Positions 14,883 through 23,057 of a DNA stretch of 53,737 nt are shown here, piece by piece (position 1 is the first letter of the stretch; each line of letters starts with the position of its first letter). Location: positions 1 through 53,737 of the forward strand of contig JAEZMP010000216.1 in assembly GCA_023442215.1 (NCBI GenBank), given 5' to 3'. The notes under the pieces are model-generated. The model made no database searches, was not told the origin of the DNA, and saw only the letters and a program-made list of their open reading frames with translations. Both the position numbers and the translations under genes were made by a program. Origin of the DNA: Pseudomonadota bacterium. GTDB taxonomy: Bacteria > Pseudomonadota > Alphaproteobacteria > Rhizobiales > Segnochrobactraceae.

Positions 14883-15530
14883 ATGGCACGTCCTAAAGGG
14901 TCGAAGAACAAGCCGAAGATCGTCCCGGCGAACACGAATGCATCGCCGCCGCCACCGGCGAACCACAACCAGCTCACGGACGAGCAGCAACAGGCTCTCT
15001 TTGAGCAGCACAAGAAGAAGTTCGAGCACTTCCTCGCGCTGAAAAAGAAGGCCGACGCGGACTTCAAGAATGCCTGCAAGCTCGCGAAATCCGAGCTGGG
15101 TGACGGCGCGGTGGACTCCATCAAGGACGCCATCGAGCTGGAGAGCGAGGAAGGCGAGGCTCGCTTCAAGGCGCGGATGGAGCGCCAGATTCGCGTCGCC
15201 CGCTGGCTGGGCCTCGATGTCGGCGTCCAGGGCGAGCTGTTCGGCGCGGACCGCACGCCGGGCGATGACCGCGCCTTCGGCGAGGGCAAGCGTGCCGGCA
15301 TGGCGGGGCAGGAGCGCCGGCCGCCCTATGACGCCGCGACCTCCCAGTCCCGCAAATGGATGGAGGGTTACGACGCCGGGCAGGACGTGAACCGCTCCCT
15401 GATGAAGGACGCCATCAAGCCTCCCAAGGCAAAGGCGGACGCTCCGGCCACCGATCCCTTCGACGATGCGCTGCCCGCCGGCCAGTCCGACAAGGATTGG
15501 GAAGCCGCAGCCCCGGAATCGGTGGCCTGA
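14883..15530 (+). CDS. Protein with GapR-like coiled coil and RMF-like domain
   Basis: The 215-aa product begins with a basic tail MARPKGSKNKPK, then a Gln/Lys helix region (QALFEQHKKKFEHFLALKKKADADFKNACKLAK) resembling the alphaproteobacterial GapR/DUF2312 style, and around residues 135-170 a segment GEGKRAGMAGQERRPPYDAAT...RKWMEGYDAGQ. The latter matches the G-x2-AG-x-G and PY...W-x2-G pattern of ribosome modulation factor-like domains found in this class. It may bind DNA or ribosomes. Both domain calls are by eye. Confidence 0.55.
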   Translation: MARPKGSKNKPKIVPANTNASPPPPANHNQLTDEQQQALFEQHKKKFEHFLALKKKADADFKNACKLAKSELGDGAVDSIKDAIELESEEGEARFKARMERQIRVARWLGLDVGVQGELFGADRTPGDDRAFGEGKRAGMAGQERRPPYDAATSQSRKWMEGYDAGQDVNRSLMKDAIKPPKAKADAPATDPFDDALPAGQSDKDWEAAAPESVA

Positions 15531-15531
15531 C

Positions 15532-16155
15532 ATGCGCATCGCCGGCCTTGATATCGCGACCAACACCGGCGTGGGCCTCATCCTCGGCGAGGAGGTCCGC
15601 GCCCTGAGCTTCCGCCCGAAGGAGAAGCGGCCGTTCGGCCTCGGCCCGGGCGAGGTGGACTTCGCCTATGAGGGCCGGCTCGCGCGTGAGTTCCGGGACT
15701 GGCTGCGGCCGCTGCTGGTGGCCGAGGCCATCGAGGCGGTGGGGATCGAGAAGCCGCTCCCCCCGAACGTCACCTATCGCAAGCCCATCGTGGACCGGAA
15801 CACGGAGTGGGCCGGCACCGCGATCCGCTACGAGGAGAAGGGCGGCACCACCATGGCCACCATCTTCCGCATCTACAGCTTCGTGGGGGAGGCGTGCGAG
15901 CTGTGCGCCCGCCTCAACATCCCCGTGCACGTCTTCTCGCAGGACGCATGGCGCAAGAGCTTCCTCGGCTTCTCGAAGGCGCCCAAGGGCACCACGGACG
16001 GCTCCGCGTGGCTCAAGGCCCAGGCGAAGGCCCAGTGCGGCCGGATCGGGGTGGAGGTGAAGAACGCCGACGCCGCCGATGCCGTGGGAGTCGTCTGGCA
16101 CCTGCGCGGCATCGTGGACCCGATGAAGCACGGGCTCTTCGCGGCGGCCGAATGA
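15532..16155 (+). CDS. RuvC-like Holliday junction resolvase
   Basis: The 207-aa protein starts at MRIAGLDIATNTGVGLI; an earlier in-frame Met lies in the previous gene. The RNase H-fold acidic residues are visible: Asp7 in GLDIATNTG, Glu in AVGIEKPLP, and the C-terminal NADAADAVGV pair. It would resolve four-way junctions made in replication and recombination before packaging. It follows the GapR/RMF-like gene by one base. Confidence 0.82.
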   Translation: MRIAGLDIATNTGVGLILGEEVRALSFRPKEKRPFGLGPGEVDFAYEGRLAREFRDWLRPLLVAEAIEAVGIEKPLPPNVTYRKPIVDRNTEWAGTAIRYEEKGGTTMATIFRIYSFVGEACELCARLNIPVHVFSQDAWRKSFLGFSKAPKGTTDGSAWLKAQAKAQCGRIGVEVKNADAADAVGVVWHLRGIVDPMKHGLFAAAE

Positions 16156-16162
16156 GCGGGCC

Positions 16163-16525
16163 ATGGCCACAGAGCTGGAGCGGCTGCGAGAGGAGAACGA
16201 GTTCCTCAGGCTGAGGGTGCAGGAGCTGGAAGGTTTGCTCCTGAACGCCGACCTGCCGCCGAGCCTGGGCCTGTCGCGGACGGCGGGCCGAGTGCTCTCG
16301 CTCCTCCTGGCCCGGACCATCGTCACTAAGGAGGCGGTCATGACGGCGCTCCACAGCATCGCGGTGGAGGACCCGCCGGACGACAAGATCGTGGCCGCCT
16401 TCATCTTCAGCCTGCGGCGCAAGCTCGCACCGCATGGCGTGGCCATTCACAGCAAGGTCGGGCGCGGCGCGCCCGGCTACTGGATCACCAACGAGGACAA
16501 GGCAAAGGTGAGGGCGTTGTCATGA
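16163..16525 (+). CDS. Winged-helix DNA-binding protein
   Basis: The 120-aa protein has a short N-terminal coiled coil (ELERLREENEFLRLRVQELE) and an OmpR/PhoB-type winged helix (LGLSRTAGRVLSLLLAR, IVTKEAVMTALH, DDKIVAAFIFSLRRKL, GRGAPGYWI). There is no receiver domain. It probably regulates early or late phage transcription. It overlaps the primase by 4 nt. Confidence 0.75.
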   Translation: MATELERLREENEFLRLRVQELEGLLLNADLPPSLGLSRTAGRVLSLLLARTIVTKEAVMTALHSIAVEDPPDDKIVAAFIFSLRRKLAPHGVAIHSKVGRGAPGYWITNEDKAKVRALS

Positions 16526-17727
16526 GGGAAGACGACTCCGACCACATCGCCGGCGAGCTGACGAAGCGGATCGAGCAAATGCTCGACACCTATGCGCCCG
16601 GCTGGATCGAGCACCGCGGCAAGGCCTACCTGACGTCAAAGGGCCCGAAGAATCTGGGCAGCTTCCAGGTGAACCTCCAGGGCCAGCACCGGGGACAGTT
16701 CTACCGCTTCTCCCAGCAGATCGGCGGCGGCCCGGTGAAGCTGCTCGCCTACCTCCTGAACGGCACGGTGGGCGAGCCCGGCCGGGAGGACTTCCGCCGC
16801 GCCTTCGAGGAGGCGCGTGCCTTTCTCGGGATCCGGGGGCAGGTGGACCACGAGGCCGCCGCCCGCGCGCGCCGGGAGAGCGAGGAGCGTCGGGCGGCTG
16901 CAGTGCGCAAGGAAGAACAGCGCCGCGCCCGCCGCGCCGACACCGCCGGGGAGATTTGGGGCGAGTGCGTGCCGATCGCCGGCACTCTGGCGGAGCGCTA
17001 CCTGCACGGCCGCGGCATCCCCACGCCGCCCATGGGCTGGCCGGATGTGCTCGGCTTCCATGCGGGCCTCGAGTACGAGCTCGAAGCGGAGTGGCAGGAC
17101 GGTCGCAAGGTGCGCGATGGCCGCGTGTTCCCTTGCCTCGTCGCCCGGGTGCAGGACATGGCCGGCGACACCATCGCGGTGTGGCGCATCTTCCTGAACC
17201 CCGAGACCGCCGGGAAGGCGCCGGTCAAGAGCCCGAAGGTGGGCTTCGGCCCGGCCCGCGGCGGTGCGGTGCGCATTGGGGGGCTCGCCGAGATGATCGG
17301 GGGCGGGGAGGGGCTAGAGACCGCCTTGGCCGCCTGGAGCCTTGAGAGCTATCGGCACCCCGTCTGGGCGATGCTCTCAACCTCCGGGATGATGACCTTC
17401 GAGCCGCCGATTGAGGTGCAGCGCCTGCGGCTTTATCCCGACGGTGACCTGCCGCGTCGGCTGGATGACGGCTCCATAGGTACGGCGCCTGGAATTGCGG
17501 CGGCGTGGAAGCTGCGGGATCGGCTCGCGCCGGCCGGCATCCCGACGGTGATCAACCAGCCGCCGTTCAACAGCGACTTCCTGGACGTGTGGAACGCGGT
17601 GCGGGGGGAGCGTGAACCTCGTGCTGTCCCTTTTCCCTGGAATTGGCCTCCTCGACATGGCTTTCGAGGAGGCCGGCTTCTGCGTCGTCCGTGGACCCGA
17701 TCTGCTGTGGGGAGGCGATATCCATAG
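16522..17727 (+). CDS. Toprim-domain DNA primase
   Basis: The 401-aa protein has an N-terminal DUF7146/zinc-finger-less primase-type region (APGWIEHRGKAYLTSKG, GQFYRFSQQIGGGPVKLLAYL), a basic coiled coil, and a Toprim domain with GGGEGLETALA and RLYPDGD as the Glu and Asp-x-Asp sites. It would prime DNA synthesis with the DnaB helicase at 19583. The frame runs 116 bases into the methyltransferase gene; its last 40 residues are Arg/Pro-rich and look like shadow sequence, so the original C-terminus may have been lost when the modification genes arrived. Confidence 0.82.
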   Translation: MREDDSDHIAGELTKRIEQMLDTYAPGWIEHRGKAYLTSKGPKNLGSFQVNLQGQHRGQFYRFSQQIGGGPVKLLAYLLNGTVGEPGREDFRRAFEEARAFLGIRGQVDHEAAARARRESEERRAAAVRKEEQRRARRADTAGEIWGECVPIAGTLAERYLHGRGIPTPPMGWPDVLGFHAGLEYELEAEWQDGRKVRDGRVFPCLVARVQDMAGDTIAVWRIFLNPETAGKAPVKSPKVGFGPARGGAVRIGGLAEMIGGGEGLETALAAWSLESYRHPVWAMLSTSGMMTFEPPIEVQRLRLYPDGDLPRRLDDGSIGTAPGIAAAWKLRDRLAPAGIPTVINQPPFNSDFLDVWNAVRGEREPRAVPFPWNWPPRHGFRGGRLLRRPWTRSAVGRRYP

Positions 17728-18370
17728 CTTCCATCCGCCCGCCGGGTCCTTCGCAGGCGTGATTGGCGGGCCGCCCTGTCAAGCGTTCTCCCGCCTGCGG
17801 CACATCGTGGAGGCCAACGGCTATCAGACAGCGCCAAACCTCATCCCGGAATATGAGCGAGTGGTCGCTGAAGCTCTGCCGACGTGGTTCCTAATGGAGA
17901 ACGTCCCCGAGGCACCGGAGCCAGGGGTGGACGGCTATAGCGTGACATCCACCATGTTGCGGGATGTGTGGGTGGGCGGCGTGACGGACCGGCTGCGACG
18001 TTTTTCCTTCGGGACCCGGAGCAATCGGCCATTGCGCCTGGACGTGGAGACGCTCGCTCTGCACTCCCCCGACCCGGAGCACTCGGCCCTCGCGTCTGGA
18101 GGTGGCCGCCCCGTTCCTGTTGCTGTGGGAGGCAGCGGCAAGCGGAAGATCAGCGCGAAATCGGCACTGAAGAACTATGGCTATAAGACCACCGGCGCAT
18201 TTGTGAACCACTGCCGACTGCAAGGACTGCCCGAGGGTTTCGACCTGCCGCCTTTCACCACAGCGGCGAAGGTAAAAGCCGTGGGAAATGGTGTTCCGCT
18301 AGCAATGGGACGTGCGGTCGCAAAGGCAGTCGTGTCGGCTCTCACAAGCCGAGCGGAGGCCGCGGAGTGA
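17612..18370 (+). CDS. C5-cytosine DNA methyltransferase
   Basis: The 252-aa enzyme would make 5-methylcytosine. Motif I is LSLFPGIGLLDMAFEEAG, motif IV GGPPCQAFS with catalytic Cys56, motif VI MENVP, motif VIII-like TDRLRRFSFG and motif X VGNGVPLAMGRAVA. The target-recognition region is short. It starts with GTG just after a G-rich stretch within the primase 3' end. No restriction partner adjoins it; it is an orphan phage methyltransferase, likely for protection, and is separate from the second C5 enzyme at 48036. Confidence 0.9.
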   Translation: MNLVLSLFPGIGLLDMAFEEAGFCVVRGPDLLWGGDIHSFHPPAGSFAGVIGGPPCQAFSRLRHIVEANGYQTAPNLIPEYERVVAEALPTWFLMENVPEAPEPGVDGYSVTSTMLRDVWVGGVTDRLRRFSFGTRSNRPLRLDVETLALHSPDPEHSALASGGGRPVPVAVGGSGKRKISAKSALKNYGYKTTGAFVNHCRLQGLPEGFDLPPFTTAAKVKAVGNGVPLAMGRAVAKAVVSALTSRAEAAE

Positions 18371-19284
18371 CCGACCTCGTCCTCACCTCACCCAAGGCTC
18401 CGGGTCGGCCTCGTGTTCGGCGTGGCGGCTGGTCATGGGGGCCGGTCGAAAGCGCCAAGCTGCGTGTGCTCTCGCTCGGCGCCGGCATCCAGTCCACCAC
18501 CATCCTGCTCATGGTCGCGCACGGCGTGCTTCCGTCCCCGGACCTCGTGATCTTCGCAGACACGGGAGCTGAGCCGCCGGCGGTCTATGAGCACCTGCGC
18601 TGGCTTTCCTCACCGCAGGTGCAGCAGCTTCCCATCGTAACCGTGACGGCTGGGGACATTCTGCATGATCTGCGGGAGCAGATTTCCGGAACGCGGGTTG
18701 CCCACGGCGGACGAGCTCCATCGGCACCATTCTTTGCCAAGGGTAGGGACGGGGCAGCCGCTCCGATCAGGCGCCAATGCACCGGCAGCTACAAGATCGA
18801 GCCCATAAACGCGGAGGTGCGTCGCCGACTCGGGTTCAAGCCGCGCCAGCGCATCCCGGCGGGCTCGGCCGAGATGTGGATCGGTATCAGCACCGATGAG
18901 GTGGTGCGTGCCGGTGCGGCGCATGAAAGCTGGATCGTCAACCGATATCCGCTCCTTGAAATGCGCATGTCCCGTGGGGATTGTGAGGAGTGGCTGCGGC
19001 GGCACGACTATCCGGTTCCGCCCAAGAGCGCATGCGTCTTCTGCCCTTATCGCACCAATGGCGAATGGCGTCGGCTGCGCGAGCGTGACCCGACGGCTTG
19101 GGCGGTCGCGGTCGAAATTGACGCGCTGATCCGTGGTGGCTTCGTCCGAAACGAGCGGGGCACTTCGACGGGATCGCTATTCGTCCACCGCTCCATGATG
19201 CCTCTCGATCAGGTCGACCTCCGCACGGACGAAGAGGTCGGCCAAGGCATGCTCATGGTCTGCGAAGCGGGGTGCGGGCTGTGA
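18367..19284 (+). CDS. PAPS reductase-like (adenine nucleotide alpha-hydrolase) protein
   Basis: The 305-aa protein has a PP-loop-like start, VLSLGAGIQSTTILLM, in place of SGGKDS, then VIFADTGAEPP, RRQCTGSYKIEPI, MWIGISTDEVVR, and ACVFCPYRTNGEWRRL. The cysteines could bind a metal cluster. Phage members are called PAPS reductase or DndC-like, but sulfur transfer is unproven. It starts with GTG overlapping the methyltransferase stop (GTGA), so the two are coupled and may cooperate in DNA or nucleotide modification. Confidence 0.83.
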   Translation: MTDLVLTSPKAPGRPRVRRGGWSWGPVESAKLRVLSLGAGIQSTTILLMVAHGVLPSPDLVIFADTGAEPPAVYEHLRWLSSPQVQQLPIVTVTAGDILHDLREQISGTRVAHGGRAPSAPFFAKGRDGAAAPIRRQCTGSYKIEPINAEVRRRLGFKPRQRIPAGSAEMWIGISTDEVVRAGAAHESWIVNRYPLLEMRMSRGDCEEWLRRHDYPVPPKSACVFCPYRTNGEWRRLRERDPTAWAVAVEIDALIRGGFVRNERGTSTGSLFVHRSMMPLDQVDLRTDEEVGQGMLMVCEAGCGL

Positions 19285-19289
19285 GCAAA

Positions 19290-19544
19290 CTATGTCCTAT
19301 CTCTCGCGCGAATGGGCTCGCGCGTGACGCTTTCGAACATCTCGAATCCCCAATGCCGGTTGTCTCTTACGATGTAGTGGATATTCTGTTTTTCGTCGAA
19401 GAGCCATCCACTCGGCGGCCCATACTGTGCTTCAACTATATCGAGCAACTCTTCTTTTGTATCAAATACCCTCTGAACTCCGTTTTTCACCCATTCCTTA
19501 TCGCCCGCGATGCGCTCGTAGATCATGAAGCAATAGAGCGGCAT
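19290..19544 (-). CDS. Isolated antisense hypothetical gene
   Basis: The 84-aa leftward ORF (MPLYCFMIYERIAGDKEWVKNG, ending EMFESVTREPIRARDRT) lies alone among rightward genes. It is chosen over a 103-aa rightward ORF on the other strand because its composition is protein-like, with aromatic and acidic residues well mixed. Its coding is more AT-rich than its neighbours. GGGAAGGG lies upstream of the ATG. No family recognised. It may be a recent insert. Confidence 0.55.
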   Translation of the reverse strand: MPLYCFMIYERIAGDKEWVKNGVQRVFDTKEELLDIVEAQYGPPSGWLFDEKQNIHYIVRDNRHWGFEMFESVTREPIRARDRT

Positions 19545-19582
19545 TGGTCCCGGCCCTTCCCTACCCTTGAAGGGGAGCGATA

Positions 19583-20938
19583 ATGTCCCGCCGTGAGCTC
19601 CCCCACAACCTTGCCGCCGAACGCGCGGTCCTGGGCGCTTGCCTGAAGAGCGACACCGCCTTTTGGGGCGTGGCCGACCGGCTGCGCGCGGACCAGTTCT
19701 TCCACCCGCTCCACCAGCAGGTGTTCTCGGTCATCCGGGACATCTGCACCGAGGGCCGGCTGTCCCTGTCTCTCGTCGCCTCACGCCTGCCTGCGGAAGA
19801 CGAAGAGGGCCGGTCGATGATGAGCTACCTCGCGGTGCTCCTGAAGGACGCGGAGGACGTGGGCTCGGTCGAGGACTTCGTGCCTGACATCGCCGAGGCG
19901 GCGGCGCGCCGGCAGCTCATCCACCTCGCCGAGAGCGTGCTGAAGGGGGTGAAGGCCGGCGAGAAGGGCGCGATGGACATCGCCGCCGATGCGAGCGCGG
20001 CCATCCTCGACGTGATGCAGGTGGCGAGCCCCAAGCGGCCCCAGCGGATCGGCGACCTCGCCCGGAGCGTCGCCGGCGCCTCCCGGATGGCCAACGAGCG
20101 GGATGTGATGCCCGGCTTCGGCACGGGCATTCCCAGCCTGGACGAAATCGTCGGCCGCATGGGGGCCGGCGACCTGATCTTCCTCGTCGGCTCGCAGGGC
20201 GACGGCAAGTCGGCCCTCGCCATGCAGGTGGGGATGCACGTCGCCATGTCCCGCCCGGTCCTGCTCTGCCAGATGGAGATGACCGCGGAGCAGGTGGCTG
20301 CGCGCGAGCTTGCCGCTGCCTCAGGCATCACGGTGGGCGAGATTCAGGAGGGGGCGTTCGATTTCGCCCAGCGGGACGCCATGCTCCAGGCACAGCAATG
20401 GCTCGCCGGTCCGGACATGATGGTGCTGGACGATTCCCGCATGACCATCCGCCGGATCAGGGCCCACTGCATCGCGCTGAAGCGCACCCGCGGGCTGGGC
20501 ATGCTCATCATTGACCAGCTCGACAAGATCAAGTCGGAGGCCCGGCACAAAGACCGCTTCGAGCGCCTGGCGGAGATCACCGGCGACCTGAAGGTGCTGG
20601 CGAAGGATCTCATGGTGCCGGTCCTGGTGCTCGCCCAGCGCACCCGGGGCGCCCAGCGGCGGGACGATCCCACGCCCCAGATCAACGATGCCGACGCGCC
20701 GTCCATCGAGCGGGACGGGGACATCGTGCTCGCCGTGTGGCGCAAGGAAAGCTGGCTGCGCCAGAACCGGCCGCACAAGGACGCCGGTGCTGAGAAGCAC
20801 GGCAACTGGGAAACCCAGCTCGCCCTCTGCGCCGGCAAGGCCCAGGTGATCTCGCTCAAGCACAGACGCCGGAAGCCATTTGAGGAGCGGACGCTGGAGT
20901 GGATCGGCAAGCTCACCCGCTTCAAGGAGCTGACATGA
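19583..20938 (+). CDS. dnaB: Replicative DNA helicase (DnaB-like)
   Basis: The 451-aa protein has the DnaB N-terminal domain (LPHNLAAERAVLGACLK, DQFFHPLHQQVFSVI), a linker and a RecA-fold ATPase. Walker A is VGSQGDGKSA with Lys209; Walker B is LGMLIIDQLDKI; a later sensor region VPVLVLAQRTRGAQRRDDPTP fits DnaB motif H3/H4. It would unwind the phage fork with the Toprim primase. It shares an ATGA overlap with the next gene. Confidence 0.93.
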   Translation: MSRRELPHNLAAERAVLGACLKSDTAFWGVADRLRADQFFHPLHQQVFSVIRDICTEGRLSLSLVASRLPAEDEEGRSMMSYLAVLLKDAEDVGSVEDFVPDIAEAAARRQLIHLAESVLKGVKAGEKGAMDIAADASAAILDVMQVASPKRPQRIGDLARSVAGASRMANERDVMPGFGTGIPSLDEIVGRMGAGDLIFLVGSQGDGKSALAMQVGMHVAMSRPVLLCQMEMTAEQVAARELAAASGITVGEIQEGAFDFAQRDAMLQAQQWLAGPDMMVLDDSRMTIRRIRAHCIALKRTRGLGMLIIDQLDKIKSEARHKDRFERLAEITGDLKVLAKDLMVPVLVLAQRTRGAQRRDDPTPQINDADAPSIERDGDIVLAVWRKESWLRQNRPHKDAGAEKHGNWETQLALCAGKAQVISLKHRRRKPFEERTLEWIGKLTRFKELT

Positions 20939-21717
20939 CCCGCGCAGAGAAGCTCATCGCCGCCGCCCGCCTCGCCCGCGCTCGGAAGGGCTACGAGCGC
21001 TCGCTCGCCCATGACCTGGAGCGGGAGCATGCCCGCGCCATGATGTACGGCGCGCAGGACTGGGACGCCGGCCGGGACACCGAATGGGCGCGGGCCTTCC
21101 TCGCGCTGCGCACCAAGGTGGAGGGGGCGGAGACCGCCAAGCGGAAGGCCGCTGATCCGCTCAACCTCACCGGCCACACCAAGCCCACCAAGCCGGGCAA
21201 GGTGGAGCGGAGGGCGCGCGCGAAGGCTCGGCCGAAGCAGGAGATGGTGGTGGACCCGGACGGCATCTTCCGGAAGGTGGAGGTAAAGGGCGTCTCCCTG
21301 CGCGGCCTGGAGCGACACCAGATGCGGGCCGCAGCCGATTTCGAGCGGGACTGGAACATGGCCTTCCGCTCCCTGCGCTCCCGGGGCTTCGAGCCTGCGG
21401 TGGACGGAGGAGGGCACGGAAGCCGCGAACATCTTGCCCGCGTCGAAGCGCAACGGCGGCTCCGCGCGCTCGAGGAGCGGCTGGGCGAGCGCGACTGGAT
21501 CATCCTGAAGGCGGTGGTGCTCTACGGCGCCGGGCCGGCCGAGGCGCACCGTCGAGGCGCCCCGCAGCACGTGGTGGTGAGCCACGGGATTAAGCGGGTT
21601 CTGAACCGGGTGGCGGGGTTCTACAGGCCCGGAGCATGCCATCGCGATGCCTTGCTCGAAGCGTGCGCGAGTCTCGTCAACGAGATGGAAAAGGCTCTCG
21701 AACGAACAGAGGCGTAG
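20935..21717 (+). CDS. Possible late transcription regulator
   Basis: The 260-aa basic protein starts at MTRAEKLIAAARLARARKG; an earlier Met is within the helicase gene. Its C-terminal part, LEERLGERDWIILKAVVLYGAGPAEAHRR followed by HVVVSHGIKRVLNRVAGFY, resembles a sigma-region-4 or DUF6456-like helix-turn-helix. It is the last gene of the rightward early operon and precedes the packaging genes, the usual place for a late activator or antiterminator. This is positional inference. Confidence 0.5.
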   Translation: MTRAEKLIAAARLARARKGYERSLAHDLEREHARAMMYGAQDWDAGRDTEWARAFLALRTKVEGAETAKRKAADPLNLTGHTKPTKPGKVERRARAKARPKQEMVVDPDGIFRKVEVKGVSLRGLERHQMRAAADFERDWNMAFRSLRSRGFEPAVDGGGHGSREHLARVEAQRRLRALEERLGERDWIILKAVVLYGAGPAEAHRRGAPQHVVVSHGIKRVLNRVAGFYRPGACHRDALLEACASLVNEMEKALERTEA

Positions 21718-22182
21718 ACGCTATGGCGTCTGAAATTCGTTGATTGATTTTTTCGGGTGTGCCTAAGTTGCGCGAAGGGCGCCGGCTTTCGCCGACGCCC
21801 CCAAGCGCGCACCAGGTCCGACCGGGAAGTTGAACCCTGGTACGTCACTCGCGACGCGGGCTGTCCTACCTCGTAGGCAGTCCGCGGCAGTGAGAGCAAA
21901 CATGCTCCCATTTTCCATAACGGAACCGCCGGTAGGCGATTACACGCACGGGCATGTGGATCGGGCAAGAGCGCATCTGCGCCTCCATGCTCGGCCCCGG
22001 GGGAATCCCGGTCTCCTCCAGCGATTTCCGCCGAAGCGGATTTCAGGGAGGCGGCATCGCAGGGGAGAAGGCCCCGACTCACATTCAGGAAAATAGCACG
22101 CAATTTTGGGCCGGGGGAACTCGTGCCGAGAAAAACTACTTTTGCGGCAGACCTTTACCCGCTATCCCCACCATCCTCTCTG
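21718..22182. other. Unassigned stretch after the early operon
   Basis: About 465 bases hold no gene I can support. A 137-aa open frame (21954-22367, MWIGQERICASMLGPGG) crosses into the convergent Nmad2 gene and is Gly/Ser-rich; I do not call it. A short palindrome CCTAC-CTC-GTAGG lies at 21865-21877. Late promoters or a terminator for the early operon might be here, but none stands out. Confidence 0.4.
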
Positions 22183-22842
22183 TTATCCACACCTCCCTGT
22201 TCCCGTGCTTCGCTGGTCGTTCGCAAAGGAAGTTTTTGAGCAGGTGGGAGTTCGGCGGGATGACTGGCAACGCTTCTTCTTTCGGCAAGACTTATCCTGC
22301 TGATCCAGAGGAGCGCCAATCACCCCTGGTTGGAATTGGGTGGCCCACTTTTCAAGTTCATTTATGATTGAAATATCGGAAATATTCTTGTGCCCTTGAT
22401 TGCTTTTAACGACCGAAGGTACGATGTGTGGGGGCAATTCTTGAATATTATCTCCGAAATACCAAAATTTGTTCATAACTAGCATTCTGTCTACGGAAGT
22501 GTCGTCCGCAAAATGCTCCGGTCCGTGCCGGCGGTTTCGCAATTGAACGAGGTGTCCGCCTGCATTGCGAACATAGATGCGATCTCCCGCTCCATGGGGC
22601 GAGGAGTCTTTTTCTTTAAACCTCGGATCCCGAGCATAGGCGTCCAAGTCCAGAGCTTCGCTTACTTGGCCCAGAAAACAGACGGCTTTCGAGTTGACGC
22701 CGGTCCGGTGGGTGCCCAGCACCCAGCTCCCAACTTGCGCGACCTTTCGAATTCGCGGCTTGCAGCAGGTGAGCGTCAGAATGCCGCCATAGGGGTTGGG
22801 GGCAAACCCGTGGTCTACTCTAACAACATAGCTTCGCAGCAT
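22183..22842 (-). CDS. Nmad2 (nucleotide modification associated domain 2) protein
   Basis: The 219-aa leftward protein starts at MLRSYVVRVDHGFAPNPYGG. The family signature is clear: GFAPNPYGGILTLTCCKPRIRKVAQVGSWVLGT, then QVSEALDLDAYARDPRF, GDRIYV and NKFWYFG. Nmad2 proteins were proposed from genome context to act with DNA or nucleotide modification systems; biochemical activity is not settled. The last 35 residues are Ser/Lys/Arg-rich and may be altered. The gene is more AT-rich than its neighbours and opposed to them, so it is probably inserted cargo. Confidence 0.8.
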   Translation of the reverse strand: MLRSYVVRVDHGFAPNPYGGILTLTCCKPRIRKVAQVGSWVLGTHRTGVNSKAVCFLGQVSEALDLDAYARDPRFKEKDSSPHGAGDRIYVRNAGGHLVQLRNRRHGPEHFADDTSVDRMLVMNKFWYFGDNIQELPPHIVPSVVKSNQGHKNISDISIINELEKWATQFQPGVIGAPLDQQDKSCRKKKRCQSSRRTPTCSKTSFANDQRSTGTGRCG

Positions 22843-23010
22843 GGTGCACCCCGACATTGTCGCCAGCCCGGTTTGAGCTTCGGTGTCCTTTAGAAAAAAT
22901 CAACTCCGGATGGATGCATGAATTGACCTCGGACTCGGTTCGTGATTCGTTCTAGGCATCCTCCATGAATCGGTCTTGCGTCGACCTCCGGGGACGGACC
23001 AGACGCATAG

Positions 23011-23050
23011 CCCCGCCGCCGCGTTTGCTCCCTCTTTCGCGGCGGCGGGG
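23011..23050 (-). terminator. Perfect 13-bp stem after the small leftward gene
   Basis: ccccgccgccgcg (23011-23023) and its exact complement (23038-23050) form a 13-bp stem with a 14-nt loop, 8 bases after the stop of the leftward gene at 23058. No T tract follows on either strand, so termination is plausible but not proven. Confidence 0.45.
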
Positions 23051-23057
23051 TTCGCGG

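Noticed and set aside
19272..19583. Rightward 103-aa ORF opposite the 84-aa leftward gene
   Set aside because: Its sequence has no consistent amphipathic pattern and the leftward frame is more protein-like, though this choice is not certain.
21865..21877. CCTAC-CTC-GTAGG as a further repressor operator
   Set aside because: Spacer is 3 bp, not 5, and it is not paired at 26 bp or placed on a promoter.
21954..22367. 137-aa rightward ORF MWIGQERICAS
   Set aside because: It overlaps the convergent Nmad2 gene, has Gly/Ser/Pro-rich sequence and no ribosome site.
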